NCBI GenBank assembly: GCA_963971535.1 | Contig: OZ020589.1 | Coordinates: forward strand, 54,999,743-55,063,742 | Source of the DNA: Notolepis coatsorum | Lineage: Eukaryota > Chordata > Actinopteri > Aulopiformes > Paralepididae | DNA: 64,000 bases | Direction of reading: 5' to 3' | In this document: positions 21,786 through 33,063 of the stretch, piece by piece | Numbering within the stretch: the stretch's first letter is position 1 | Layout of the letters: each line of letters opens with the position of its first letter | Translations under genes and position numbers: made by a program | Notes under the pieces: generated by a model | Seen by the model: the letters and a program-made list of their open reading frames with translations, nothing else | What the model was told of the DNA's origin: nothing | Databases searched by the model: none

Positions 21786-23220
21786 CCGCCCAGCTTCATC
21801 AACATCTGTCCAACCATGAGCTCTACGAACCCCTTCAGTCAGCCTACTAAGCACATCACAGCACAGAGACCGCCCTCATCAAGATCACTAATGACCTCCT
21901 CCTTGCTGCAGACTCCGGACACATCAGCCTCCTCATCCTTCTCGACCTCTCCGCGGCGTTCGACACAATATCCCACTCAGTCCTCCTCAAATGCCTCTCC
22001 GACAACCTAGGCATCACCGGTACAGCTCTGTCATGGTTTCATTCATATCTCACAAATAGATCTCAGTTTGTCAGCGTCAGCGGCTCATCCTCCCCCCCGG
22101 CCCCAGTCAACCACGGTGTCCCCCAGGGCTCTGTGCTGGGTCCCCTACTATTCACCATTTACATGCTCCCCCTCGGTCATATTATACGTCACCACGGACT
22201 CAACTTTCACTGTTATGCAGATGATACTCAGCTCTACATCAGCACCTCACCATCCTCCCAGCTCCCCCCACAGTCTGTAGTCAACTGCCTCCACGCTATA
22301 AAAACCTGGATGGCAACCAAATTACTTAAACTCAACAGCAAAAAGACAGAGCTCATGGTTGTGGCCCCCAAGGCACTACTCGGGAAGGTTGGAGATCTCC
22401 TCCTCCACGTTGACGGCTGTTCCATCTCCCCGTCTCTCGAAGTCCGTAACCTGGGCGTCACCCTTGACTCCACACTTTCATTTCACTCCCACATCAAATC
22501 TGTCACCAAGTCTGCCTTCTACCACCTCAGGAACATCTCCCGTCTCCGACCCTTACTCTCAGACTCTGTGGCGGAGACCCTGATCCACTCATTTGTCACC
22601 TCCCGGTTGGACATCTGTAATGGAGTCCTGTTCGGGGTACCCAGCAAAGCCCTAGACAGGCTCCAGTATGTCCAGAACTCAGCTGCCAGGGTTCTCACTC
22701 ACACCAAGCCCTGGCAGCACATCACCCCCACCCTCATCTATCTCCACTGGCTTCCAGTCAGGTTCCGCATCACCTTCAAACTCCTGCTCCTCACCTACAA
22801 ATCCCTCCATGCCCTCGCCCCCCAGTACCTGTCTGATCTCCTCCACCAGTACACTCCATCCCGGAATTTACGATCCTCTGATCTAGGTCTCCTCTCCATC
22901 CCTCGCACCAGGTTACGGACTTTTGGGGACAGAGCCTTCAGCGTGGCGTCCCCTACCCTCTGGAACTCTCTCCCCCCCGAAATCCGCAACGCCCCAACCC
23001 TGGACACCTTCAAATCCGCTCTAAAAACACACCTCTTCACCAAGGCTTTCCCCATCAGTTAGTTTTAGATTAAATTAGGTCCATTATCCCCTACTTTCCC
23101 TCATCCCCTCTTCCCCCTCCCCCCCTACTTTCCTTGCCCTATTTTTTGTCCTGATTGTAAAGCGACCTTGGGTTCTATGAAAGGCGCTATATAAATTTGA
23201 TTTATTATTATTATTATTAT
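21786..23220 (+). mobile_element. L2-clade LINE, 5'-truncated
   Basis: Plus-strand element with the second half of ORF2 and the characteristic L2 3' end: TTGTAAAGCGACCTTGGGTT, then AAGGCGCTATATAAAT and an ATT-repeat tail at 23203-23220. It is truncated inside RT. Confidence 0.9.
21800..23062 (+). pseudogene. L2 reverse transcriptase, C-terminal part
   Basis: The first part (21800-22130) shows [19 protein letters not shown] and [13 protein letters not shown]. The frame 22133-23062 follows with [11 protein letters not shown] (catalytic DD), [25 protein letters not shown] and the C-terminal block [19 protein letters not shown] to [12 protein letters not shown]. An early TAG near 21848 and the lack of a 5' half mark it as dead. 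RT is intact from the active site to the natural stop. Confidence 0.88.
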
Positions 23221-23263
23221 TTACATTTGAAAAATAAACGCGACTCCAGTTGCAAAACAAAAG

Positions 23264-23409
23264 TCTTCTTTTCTTCTTCTTCTTCTTCTTCTTCTTCTTC
23301 TTCTTCTTCTTCTTCTTCTTCTTCTTCTTCTTCTTCTTCTTCTTCTTCTTCTTCTTCTTCTTCTTCTTCTTCTTCTTCTTCTTCTTCTTCTTCTTCTTCT
23401 TCTTCTTCT
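23264..23409. repeat. (TTC)n microsatellite
   Basis: An almost pure TTC tract of about 140 bp. The poly-Ser and poly-Glu ORFs here are artefacts. Confidence 0.98.
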
Positions 23410-24141
23410 CCTAAATGTGGATACAGCAGCGCAGCATCCACAAACTCACAACAGCGCCACTATATGGCCAAAATAATACATGGTTTAACAAATGGTGGTT
23501 TAAATGCATTAACAAAAAGCCGGCGCGTCGGGGAGATGTCACCAGCTGTGTGAGAGCGCCCCCGCTGGTCATTGTTACCATTAACCATGCAAACGGCCCC
23601 CAAACGGCGCACAAACAGTTGTTCCATGACTTTTCATGGCTGTATCTGTAGCTGCAGAGCCACAGAACAGCAAAAGAGAAACCATTAGCTGATTGGTGGA
23701 TTGAATGATTGACAGCATTGTTATCCATTCAATGGCAAGAGTTTAACTGCACAGACCGTGCTTAGATGAAGTTAATAGCCTATTTTGATTGGCTGTTATT
23801 TATTATTTATTTAACAATGGGTCAACCTGTGAAGTATTCTGCACGAATAATTACTGCAGGCAATACTGCAGTGCAGGCCTGCTCAGAGCTGTCAATTTTG
23901 GCAATTTTTGAAAAAAAAAAATTCACTGGCGTTTTTTTACAGAGGAAAACATTTATAATAAAAAAATAATAATAATAATAAAAAAAATATATATATATAT
24001 ATAGGTATGTAAATTAATAATAATTATGAATTATGAGTGAATTTGTGTGACGTACGTGGGTTGGTCATTATCATTGTTACTGTATTAGGAGACCATGTGA
24101 ACATCAGATTAGTATCATGAGTTGGGTTATGTTGTTCTTGG
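23410..24141. other. No gene; AT-rich tracts
   Basis: 23650-23730 resembles 11440-11520 (GCTGCAGAGCCACAG and GATTGACAGC). An AAT/AT tract lies at 23955-24003. Confidence 0.4.
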
Positions 24142-24747
24142 TGGTGTGATGTGTCATCTTTTAATGCTGCCTCTTCTCTTCTTCCCAGAGACCACTCATC
24201 CTCCTGATTGAGCTGATTGCACCTGCTTGATTACACCTGTGGGCAGTTAGTGGGATGAGTGAATATAAGCGGGAAGATGACACACACACAAAAGTCTCAT
24301 TGCTGGAAGTCACTTGCCTTATGGTGGAGTGGGGAGGCTGCTGTCTCGCCTATCTATGGCCTAAAACAACACTGTGTGGCACGGTGCCATTTTATCACAT
24401 GGAGTGTGGGTTAGACTCCACAGCTGTGGTGGCCTGGGTTGGGCCCAAGGTTGTATCGTAGCTACTGAGTGTTTGTTTGTGTACCTGTATGTATTGTTTG
24501 TCCTCCCTTACCTTTTCCCCTTCTTGCATTATGGTGGAGGTTTGAATTCCTACCACCATAAGTATGTACTTTACTGGTTGGAAAACGTCTTGTGTTGTGT
24601 CTTCTTTCGCCTACACCTGGGACCTTGATTTTGAACATATTTACTGAGAGGGGCTGCTTTTGCTCATGTGCCGCCCTCCAGTTGTTGTTATCAGACCTGC
24701 GTACATGACAATTTGTATTTCACGTGTTGTCATAGAGAAACCTCCAC
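24142..24747. other. Unassigned, possibly a solo LTR
   Basis: Starts TGTGATGTGTCATC. It has GATTACACCTGTGGGCAGTT followed by a TATAAG motif near 24266 and moderately T-rich sequence to about 24720. The look is of an LTR promoter region, but neither a partner LTR nor clear ends or target duplication were found. Confidence 0.25.
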
Positions 24748-24749
24748 TG

Positions 24750-24999
24750 ATGAGTACTGGCTAAGCGTCCCGCTCTTAGCGTGCCCTGAATTCCCTTGGG
24801 GTAACTTTTCTTTGGAAACGAGTGGTACCACGCCTAGTACTAAGTATGTCACTAGGGCGGGGCCTGGCAGGTGCTGGGTGTATTTGTTTTTTATTCGTTG
24901 ATGGAGTACACTAGGTACATGAGATGAGGTATATCTCAGTATGGCGTAAGAGCGGGACGCTTAGCCAGTACTCATATAACTAGGTTATATACATAACCC
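24750..24999 (-). mobile_element. DIRS terminal fragment with its own inverted repeats
   Basis: 24800-24976 is the inverse of the left end of the 734-9464 DIRS element (compare TTTATTCGTTGATGGAGTAC with 804-828). GAGTACTGGCTAAGCGTCCC at about 24752 pairs with its reverse complement at about 24951-24972, giving ~28-bp inverted ends. 24969-24999 matches the extension at 9430-9464. It may be a short non-autonomous DIRS derivative or a rearranged relic. It abuts the minisatellite at 25003. Confidence 0.7.
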
Positions 25000-25002
25000 T
25001 TC

Positions 25003-26390
25003 GTTAACCCTTTCACTACCACACTACAGAGGGTTAACCCTTTCACCACCACACTACAGAAGGTTAACCTTTCACCACCACACTACAGAAGGTTAACCTT
25101 TCACTACCACACTACAGAAGGTTAACCTTTCACTACCACACTACAGAAGGTTAACCTTTCACTACCACACTACAGAAGGTTAACCTTTCACTACCACACT
25201 ACAGAAAGTTACCCATTTCACTACCACACTACAGGTTAACCTTTCACTACCACACTACAGAAGGTTAACCCTTTCACTACCACACTACAGAAGGTTAACC
25301 TTTCACTACCACACTACAGAAGGTTAACCTTTCACTACCACACTACAGGTTAACCTTTCACTACCACACTACAGAAGGTTAACCTTTCACTACCACACTA
25401 CAGAAGGTTAACCTTTCACTACTACACTACAGGTTAACCTTTCACTACCACACTACAGAAGATTAACCTTTCACTGCCACACTACAGACGGTTAACCCTT
25501 TCACTACCACAACACAGAAGGTTAACCCTTTCACTACCAAACTACAGAAGGTTAACCCTTTCACTACCACACTACATGTTAACCTTTCACTACCACACTA
25601 CAGAAGGTTAACCCTTTCACGACCACACTACAGAAGGTTAACCTTTCACTACCACACTACAGAAGGTTAACCTTTCACTACCACACTACAGAAGGTTAAC
25701 CTTTCACTACCACACTACAGAAAGTTACCCATTTCACTACCACACTACAGAAGGTTAACCTTTCACTACCACACTACAGAAGGTTAACCCTTTCACTACC
25801 ACACTACAGAAGGTTAACCTTTCACTACCACACTACAGAAGGTTAACCTTTCACTACCACACTACAGGTTAACCTTTCACTACCACACTACAGAAGGTTA
25901 ACCTTTCACTACCACACTACAGAAGGTTAACCTTTCACTACCACACTACAGGTTAACCTTTCACTACCACACTACAGAAGGTTAACCTTTCACTGCCACA
26001 CTACAGAAGGTTAACCCTTTCACTACCACAACACAGAAGGTTAACCCTTTCACTACCAAACTACAGAAGGTTAACCCTTTCACTACCACACTACATGTTA
26101 ACCTTTCACTAACACACTACAGAAGGTTAACCCTTTCACGACCACACTACAGAAGGTTAACCCTTTCACTACCACACTACAGAGGGTTAACCCTTTCACC
26201 AACACACTACAGAAGGTTAACCTTTCACCACCACACTACAGAAGGTTAACCTTTCACTACCACACTACAGAAGGTTAACCTTTCACTACCACACTACAGA
26301 AGGTTAACCTTTCACTACCACACTACAGAAAGTTACCCATTTCACTACCACACTACAGACCGTGAAAGAGTTAAAGTGTTCTCTGTACAT
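25003..26390. repeat. 29-30-bp minisatellite (block 2) with higher-order structure
   Basis: About 47 copies of the unit at 230-734. Marker variants recur at a fixed distance: AGAAAGTTACCCATTTCAC at about 25203, 25723 and 26331, and a CACAACACAG variant at about 25507 and 26027. This shows a ~520-bp higher-order unit. The array ends in CCGTGAAAGAGTTAA, like the right end of the piggyBac-like MITE. Confidence 0.95.
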
Positions 26391-26676
26391 TGATGTTAGT
26401 TACCTTGTTCTGACTTATTTGCCTATTGTTGATGCAGAGACCAAATAAGACCACTGATGCACTTTTAAAAAGTAAGTAATTAATCTCTTCACTGACATAT
26501 TCATGCTGATTAATAAATAACGTTGTAATCTAAGCTATTTGAAATAAACGTACATCCAGCGTTTTGACTCGTACACCCTGCTATGTGAATCTATTTGGAA
26601 AAGAGTGTGTAGACTATATTCCCGTGGTAATTGAACCAGACGACAGACACTTGTTCACATTGTGCAGAAATGTTTC
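26391..26676. other. No feature seen
   Basis: Nothing recognisable. Confidence 0.4.
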
Positions 26677-27160
26677 CTGGGCGGCCGGATAGCGCAGCGG
26701 ACTAAGCGTCTGTCTACCACCGCAGAGACAGTGGGATCGAATCCAGCTGCGGTGCCTCCGGCTTGGTCGGTCGTCCATACTGACACAATTGGCAGTGTCA
26801 GCGGGTGGGAAAGCCGGTGGGGTGGGTCCTGGTCATTGTAAACAGTGACTCCTACAGTTCGGTCGGGGCGCCTGCACAGCGAAGGAAGGATCTGGAGGGA
26901 GGTAGTGTGACCTTCCACACGTTACACTCCCCCAGTGAGAGTCCACGCTGCCAGGTAAAAAGAAGCGGTGGGCTGGCTACACATGTGTCGGAGGAAGCAT
27001 GTGATAGTCTCTGCCCTCCCAGACCGATGGTAGGGGGCAGAGCACGCAACGACCAGGAAGGGGGGATTGGGAATTGGCACAACGACTAACATTGGGATGG
27101 GAGAAAAACTGAAAAAGGAGGGGGGAAAAGATAATACAAAAAAATAATTTTTCCTATACA
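26677..27160 (+). mobile_element. tRNA-derived SINE
   Basis: The head has a pol III A box (TAGCGCAGCGG, 26690-26700) and a B box (GGATCGAATCC, 26734-26744) at tRNA-like spacing. A long body follows (GTGTCGGAGGAAGCATGTG near 26985) with an A-rich end AACATTGGGATGGGAGAAAA and an A/T tail to about 27160. A TTTCCT word on both sides may be the target duplication. The SINE is non-coding and would be moved by a LINE. Confidence 0.85.
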
Positions 27161-27214
27161 TTTGCAGCTCCCTTTTTCTAAAATGGCTTGTTTAGTGGGG
27201 TTGTTGCATGGAGC

Positions 27215-27260
27215 ACTGTTAGCCACCAGGGGGCTCAGGGGGTGGAGCGGTCGCCTGGTG
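27215..27260 (+). mobile_element. Second tRNA-derived SINE, 5' part
   Basis: GGGCTCAGGGGGTGGAGCGG resembles a tRNA 5' region with an A box. The SINE is cut at CGCCTGGTG (27252-27260) by the Mutator-like MITE and continues at 29263. Confidence 0.65.
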
Positions 27261-27809
27261 GCGTGTATGCTTTCTACAACGCAGTTGTGTTTCCGGGTTC
27301 CTCTGATTGGCCGCTGACCTATGCTATTACGCCCCCCTTTACACTCTCGCGCTGTGAAGCGCCAGCGGGGCGAGGCGGTGGTTTCTCCCCGGCTCCGTGC
27401 GCCGCGCTGCCGCCGGCTTGTCTCACATGACTCGGTCCAGCTCCAGCAGCAGCGGCCGTCTTCCGCCTGCGGTATCCTCCCTCCGAGGCGGCTCGTTCTT
27501 ATTATTATCCCCCATTGTTCAGGTCGACATGGTCGCACAAACTCCCGTTGGAGGAGTAGTGGGGGAGAAGAAGAGGAATATTTTTAAATAGCAAAAATTA
27601 TCGACTGGCAACTCTGTGCTCGTCAGACCTGCAGCTGCTGGTACTGTATGGAGAGAGAGGCACACAACAACAGACAGACAGCTCAGTGATTGAAACCTAC
27701 GTGTTGGTGCGACCATGTCGACCTCGCGCTGGCGCTTCACAGCGCAAGAGTGTAAAGGGGGGCGTAATAGCATAGGTCAGTGGCCAATCAGAGGAACCCG
27801 GAAACACAA

Positions 27810-29235
27810 GTTTCAAGTTTCTTTAATAGTTGTCATACAGAAGTACAGAATACTTTTATACAAAATGCTTCTTACTGTTGCGCTCCAGAGACTGTGCAAG
27901 ACAAGATAAGTATGAAATAAAATAACATAGTAAAATTAGAAGTAAAAAAAAGAGGTCACAGTGTTCAGTTTAGACATATGTACAATGTTCGATGCAGAAT
28001 AGACGTAGTTACCATACAATATACAATACTGTGCAGTGTACTAATATACAATACTATTATACAATACTATATAGTGCAAGGCAGAAATGGAGAAATGGGA
28101 CAAGGTGCAATTTAGGTACAATTCACAGTAGGTGTACGAGTTGTAGTGCAAATCCTTTATCAATAAATATAAAGTGTAAAGTGTGTTTGTGTGATCTAAA
28201 GTGTGGAGAGTGGGTGCTGCAGTGTGTTGTTTGTTTGAGTGAGTGTGTGCGTGTGGGTGTGTGTGCTGTGTGCATTTGATGGTTGTTGCATAGTGATTAT
28301 TGTTCGTTTAGCAGCCTGATGGCCTGGGGATAGAAGCTTCTTCTGAGTCTTTCTGTGCTCGCCTTAAGACTCCGGTATCGCTTGCCTGACCGCAGCAGTT
28401 CAAAGAGGGAGTTGTTCGGGTGGCTCGAGTCCTTAATAATTCTCTTAGCCTTCCCCTTGCACCGCTTGTTGTAAATGTTCTGGAGGGTGGGAAGCCCCCC
28501 TCCAATTGTACGTTCGGCTGAACGTGTCACTCTTTGTAGTCTGCTACGGTCTTGTGCAGTGCTATTCCCAAACCAGGAGGTGATGTTGCCGGTCAGGATG
28601 CTCTCTATTGTACATGAGTAGAAGTTCCTAAGGATCTTCTGACTGACTTGGAACTTCCTTAGGCGCCTGAGGAAGTAGAGGCGTTGTCGTGCCTTCTTCA
28701 CAACACTGTCAATGTGTGTGGTCCATGTCAAGTCCTCGGATATGTGGGCTCCGAGGTACTTGAAACTGTTCACTCTCTCAACCGGTGCCCCGTCGATGCT
28801 GAGGGGGCTGTAGTCCTTGACCCCCGACCTCCTGAAGTCCACAATCATCTCTTTTGTTTTGCTGACGTTCAGGGAGAGGCAGTTCTCCTGACACCACTGT
28901 GACAGGTTCTCTACCTCTTGCAGGTAGGCCCTTTCGTCGTTGGCAGAGATCAGGCCCACCACTACTGTGTCATCAGCAAATTTGATGATGGTGTTGTTGT
29001 TCCGCTGTGCTACGCAGTCATGTGTGTACAGGGAGTAGAGGAGGGGGCTCAGAACACAGCCCTGGGGGGCCCCTATGTTGAGCGTGATGGATGAGGAGGT
29101 GCAGTTGCCGGCTCTTACCACCTGGGGTCTGCCCGTCAGGAAGTCCAAGACCCACTGGCAGAGGTCATAGTTCAAGCCCAGGTCCCTGAGCTTGGCTATG
29201 AGTTTGGAGGGGACTATGGTATTGAATGCTGAATG
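27810..29235 (-). mobile_element. Rex1/CR1-group LINE, 5'-truncated, inside the MITE
   Basis: Same family as 1146-3575, minus strand. Its 3' UTR lies at 27810-28290 and its ORF2 at 28297-29235. It interrupts the right TIR of the MITE; CAA on both sides (27807-27809, 29236-29238) is the only visible target duplication. Confidence 0.9.
28297..29235 (-). pseudogene. LINE reverse transcriptase, partial
   Basis: About 310 codons from [20 protein letters not shown] through [20 protein letters not shown] and the C-terminal end RLLNEQ. The frame is intact from the truncation point to the stop and closely matches 1636-3030. The ORF extends upstream (to 29340) only through SINE sequence, which is not part of the protein. 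Confidence 0.88.
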
Positions 29236-29262
29236 CAACTGCGTTGTAGAAAGCATACACGC

Positions 29263-29475
29263 CGCCTGGTGATCGGATGGTTCCCGGTTCGCTTCCTCTC
29301 TTCCCCGGGCAGCGTGTCGAACTGTCCTTGAGCAAGACACTTAACCCCTAATTGCTCCTGATGAGCAGGTTGGGCACCTTGCCTGGTCGCCTCGGCCTCC
29401 GTCGGTGTGTGAATGTGAGGAACAAATTGTAAATCACTTTGGATAAAAGCTGTTATATATATATATATATATGTG
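29263..29475 (+). mobile_element. Second tRNA-derived SINE, 3' part
   Basis: It resumes after the MITE with the 9-bp duplication, then a B box (GGTTCGCTTCC, about 29286), AGCAAGACACTTAACCCCTA, and the common fish SINE end CACTTTGGATAAAAGC followed by an AT repeat (29451-29472). Confidence 0.8.
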
Positions 29476-29579
29476 CACCATTTACCATGTTCACCATTCA
29501 CAAGAGAACTAGTCGGCAGCAGCCTTGAGGTGCAGGGAAAATAACCTGCTAGAATTCAGATGTCACGTTATCCCTTTAA

Positions 29580-29729
29580 CCCTTTCACTGCCACACGACG
29601 ACACACAGTACATTTCGCAGAGTACATTTTGCTCAAACCGCGGAGCTAATGATGCTAATGATGGAGCATCACCGTCGGTTGTGTGATAGTAAAGGGCTAA
29701 CCTTCTGTATTGTTGTCACAGTGAAAGGG
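29580..29729. mobile_element. piggyBac-like MITE, copy 1
   Basis: 150 bp flanked by TTAA (29576-29579, 29730-29733). The ends are CCCTTTCACTGCC on the left and ACAGTGAAAGGG on the right. CCCTTT-type ends and TTAA duplication are the hallmarks of piggyBac-family elements. It has no coding capacity and shares its interior (GATGGAGCATC.CCGTCGG) with copies at 33277/60346 and 60534. Confidence 0.8.
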
Positions 29730-29749
29730 TTAAAGGATGATTACACTCA

Positions 29750-31775
29750 ATATCCAGCAACACCCTGGACAGGCTCCAGTATCTCACCCCACCCTCATCC
29801 ACCTCCACTGGTTCCCAGTCAAGTCCTGTATCTCTTATAAGATCCTCATCCTTCCATGCCCTTGCTCCCCCAGCACCTGACCTCTGACCTCCTCCACTCC
29901 TCCACCTCCTCCTTGCTCCCCCAGCACCTGACCTCTGACCTCCTCCACCTCCTCCTTGCTCCCCCAGCACCTGACCTCTGACCTCCTCCACCTCCTCCTT
30001 GCTCCCCCAGCACCTATCTGACCTCCTCCACCTCCTCCTTGCTCCCCCAGTACCTATCTGACCTCCTCCAACTCCTCCTTGCTCCCCCAGTACCTATCTG
30101 ACCTCCTCCACCTCCTCCTTGCTCCCCCAGTACCTATCTGACCTCCTCCACCTCCTCCTTGCTCCCCCAGTACCTATCTGACCTCCTCCACCTCCTCCTT
30201 GCTCCCCCATTACCTATCTGACCTCCTCCACCTCCTCCTTTCTCCCCCAGCACCTATCTGACCTCCTCCACCTCCTCCTTGCTCCCCCAGCACCTATCTG
30301 ACCTCCTCCACCTCCTCCTTGCTCCCCCAGTACCTATCTGACCTCCTCCACCTCCTCCTTGCTCCCCCAGTACCTATCTGACCTCCTCCACCTCCTCCTT
30401 GCTCCCCCAGCACCTATCTGACCTCCTCCACCTCCTCCTTGCTCCCCCAGCACCTATCTGACCTCCTCCACCTCCTCCTTGCTCCCCCAGTACCTATCTG
30501 ACCTCCTCCACCTCCTCCTTGCTCCCCCAGTACCTATCTGACCTCCTCCACCTCCTCCTTGCTCCCCCAGCACCTATCTGACCTCCTCCACCTCCTCCTT
30601 GCTCCCCCAGCACCTATCTGACCTCCTCCACCTCCTCCTTGCTCCCCCAGTACCTATCTGGCCTTCTCCACCTCCTCCTTGCTCCCCCAGTACCTATCTG
30701 GCCTCCTCCACCTCCTCCTTGCTCCCCCAGTACCTATCTGACCTCCTCCACCTCCTCCTTGCTCCCCCAGCACCTATCTGACCTCCTCCACCTCCTCCTT
30801 GCTCCCGCAGCACCTATCTGACCTCCTCCACCTCCTCCTTGCTCCCCCAGTACCTATCTGACCTCCTCCACCTCATCCTTGCTCCCCCAGTACCTATCTG
30901 ACCTCCTCCACCTCCTCCTTGCTCCCCCAGCACCTATCTGGCCTCCTCCACCTCCTCCTTGCTCCCCCAGCACCTATCTGACCTCCTCCACCTCCTTCTT
31001 GCTCCCCCAGTACCTATCTGACCTCCTCCACCTCCTCCTTGCTCCCCCAGCACATATCTGACCTCCTCCACCTCCTCCTTGCTCCCCAGTACCTATCTGA
31101 CCTCCTCCACCTCCTTCTTGCTCCCCCAGTACCTATCTGGCCTTCTCCACCTCCTCCTTGCTCCCCCAGTACCTATCTGGCCTCCTCCACCTCCTCCTTG
31201 CTCCCCCAGTACCTATCTGACCTCCTCCACCTCCTCCTTGCTCCCCCAGCACCTATCTGACCTCCTCCACCTCCTCCTTGCTCCCGCAGCACCTATCTGA
31301 CCTCCTCCACCTCCTCCTTGCTCCCCCAGTACCTATCTGACCTCCTCCACCTCCTCCTTGCTCCCCCAGTACCTATCTGACCTCCTCCACCTCCTCCTTG
31401 CTCCCCCAGTACCTATCTGACCTCCTCCACCTCCTCCTTGCTCCCCAGCACCTATCTGACCTCCTCCACCTCCTCCTTGCTCCCCCAGTACCTATCTGAC
31501 CTCCTCCACCTCCTCCTTGCTCCCCTAGCACCTATCTGACCTCCTCCACCTCCTCCTTGCTCCCCCAGTACCTATCTGACCTCCTCCACCTCCTCCTTGC
31601 TCCCCAGCACCTATCTGACCTCCTCCACCTCCTCCTTGCTCCCCCAGTACCTATCTGACCTCCTCCACCTCCTCCTTGCTCCCCCAGTACCTATCTGACC
31701 TCCTCCACTCCTTCCTCAGACACGGATCTGCTCTCCATCCCACACACCCGCCTACAAACCTTGAGATTCAGCTAT
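29750..31775 (+). mobile_element. L2 fragment expanded by an internal minisatellite
   Basis: 29757-29880 (GGACAGGCTCCAGTATCTC, CCTCATCCACCTCCACTGG) matches L2 ORF2 coding sequence equivalent to 22650-22820. 31716-31775 (GATCTGCTCTCCATCCCACA) matches the part equivalent to 22880-22920. Between them is the 40-bp array. Confidence 0.85.
29880..31715. repeat. 40-bp minisatellite born inside L2 coding sequence
   Basis: About 45 copies of a unit reading TTGCTCCCCCAGTACCTATC then TGACCTCCTCCACCTCCTCC. The unit corresponds to the L2 segment at about 22815-22855 (CCCCCAGTACCTGTCTGATC). The 40-bp period is not a multiple of three, so the ORFs through it are meaningless. Confidence 0.95.
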
Positions 31776-32110
31776 TATTATTACTACTGTATTCATGTAT
31801 ACTGTAAAGCTATTATTATTACTACTGTATTCATGTATACTGTAGCTATTATTACTACTACTGTATTCATGTATACTGTAAAGCTATTATTACTACTACT
31901 GTATTCATGTATACTGTAAAGCTATTATTATTACTACTGTATTCATGTATACTGTAGCTATTATTACTACTACTGTATTCATGTATACTGTAAAGCTATT
32001 ATTACTACTACTGTATTCATGTATACTGTAAAGCTATTATTACTACTACTGTATTCATGTATACTGTAAAGCTATTATTATTACTACTGTATTCATGTAT
32101 ACTGTAAAGC

Positions 32111-32146
<36 letters not shown>

Positions 32147-32335
32147 TGTATTCATGTATACTGTAGCTATTATTATTACTACTGTATTCATGTATACTGT
32201 AAAGCTATTATTATTACTACTGTATTCATGTATACTGTAAAGCTATTATTATTACTACTGTATTCATGTATACTGTAGCTATTATTATTACTACTGTATT
32301 CATGTATACTGTAAAGCTATTATTATTATTAGTGC
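31776..32335. repeat. 35/38-bp AT-rich minisatellite
   Basis: About 15 copies of AGCTATTATTATTACTACTG plus TATTCATGTATACTGTA, with or without AA. One unit has an expanded ATT run at 32112-32146. Confidence 0.93.
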
Positions 32336-32436
32336 ATGCTCTGTCTATATCATTACCATGTAAAATATTCTCTAAAACCTCACAAAATGCATAACATACT
32401 CTTCTGTTTTCTCTTGTGGCAGCTTATTTATTGAAC
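32336..32436. other. Short unique spacer
   Basis: No feature seen between two minisatellites. Confidence 0.4.
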
Positions 32437-33035
32437 AGGGTGCCATGGTAACTGAATATAAGTATGGCACATCACAGTCTAAAGGGTGCCATGGTAACTG
32501 AATATAAGTATGGCACATCACAGTCTAAAGGGTGCCATGGTAACTGAATATAAGTATGGCACATCACAGTCTAAAGGGTGCCATGGTAACTGAATATAAG
32601 TATGGCACATCACAGTCTAAAGGGTGCCATGGTAACTGAATATAAGTATGGCACATCACAGTCTAAAGGGTGCCATGGTAACTGAATATAAGTATGGCAC
32701 ATCACAGTCTAAAGGGTGCCATGCTAACTGAATATAAGTATGGCACATCACAGTCTAAAGGGTGCCATGGTAACTGAATATAAGTATGGCACATCACAGT
32801 CTAAAGGGTGCCATGGTAACTGAATATAAGTATGGCACATCACAGTCTAAAGGGTGCCATGGTAACTGAATATAAGTATGGCACATCACAGTCTAAAGGG
32901 TGCCATGGTAACTGAATATAAGTATGGCACATCACAGTCTAAAGGGTGCCATGCTAACTGAATATAAGTATGGCACATCACAGTCTAAAGGGTGCCATGG
33001 TAACTGAATATAAGTATGGCACATCACAGTCTAAG
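32437..33035. repeat. 46-bp minisatellite
   Basis: Thirteen very uniform copies of GGGTGCCATGGTAACTGAAT plus ATAAGTATGGCACATCACAG and TCTAAA. It ends 29 bp before the thrombospondin exon. Confidence 0.95.
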
Positions 33036-33063
33036 TGGCCTCTCTCCTGTTGCACCTGTTCAG

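Larger units (their letters stand above)
27261..29262. mobile_element. Mutator-like MITE split by a LINE
   Basis: Inverted ends start GCGTGTATGCTTTCTACAAC on the left and end with its reverse complement on the right (29243-29262). The TIRs extend about 110 bp, to GAAGCGCCAGCG near 27370 and its partner near 27727. Without the LINE (27810-29235) the element is about 573 bp. It is flanked by a 9-bp direct repeat CGCCTGGTG (27252-27260, 29263-29271), and long TIRs with a 9-bp duplication are typical of Mutator-like elements. No transposase is encoded. A second inner inverted pair (GGTCGACATGGTCGCAC, near 27522 and 27708) is present. Confidence 0.82.

Noticed and set aside
23197-23553. Poly-Ser and poly-Glu proteins
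   Set aside because: Translation of a (TTC)n microsatellite.
26690-26744. A functional tRNA gene
   Set aside because: A and B boxes are present, but the sequence does not fold into a complete tRNA as read and continues into a SINE body and tail.
29235-29262. Inverted 28-bp SINE duplication at a LINE 5' junction
   Set aside because: It is the outer end of the Mutator-like MITE's right TIR, cut off by the LINE; no template switch is needed.
30000-31700. CRISPR-like array
   Set aside because: The 40-bp units are contiguous with no unique spacers, the genome is eukaryotic, and the unit derives from L2.
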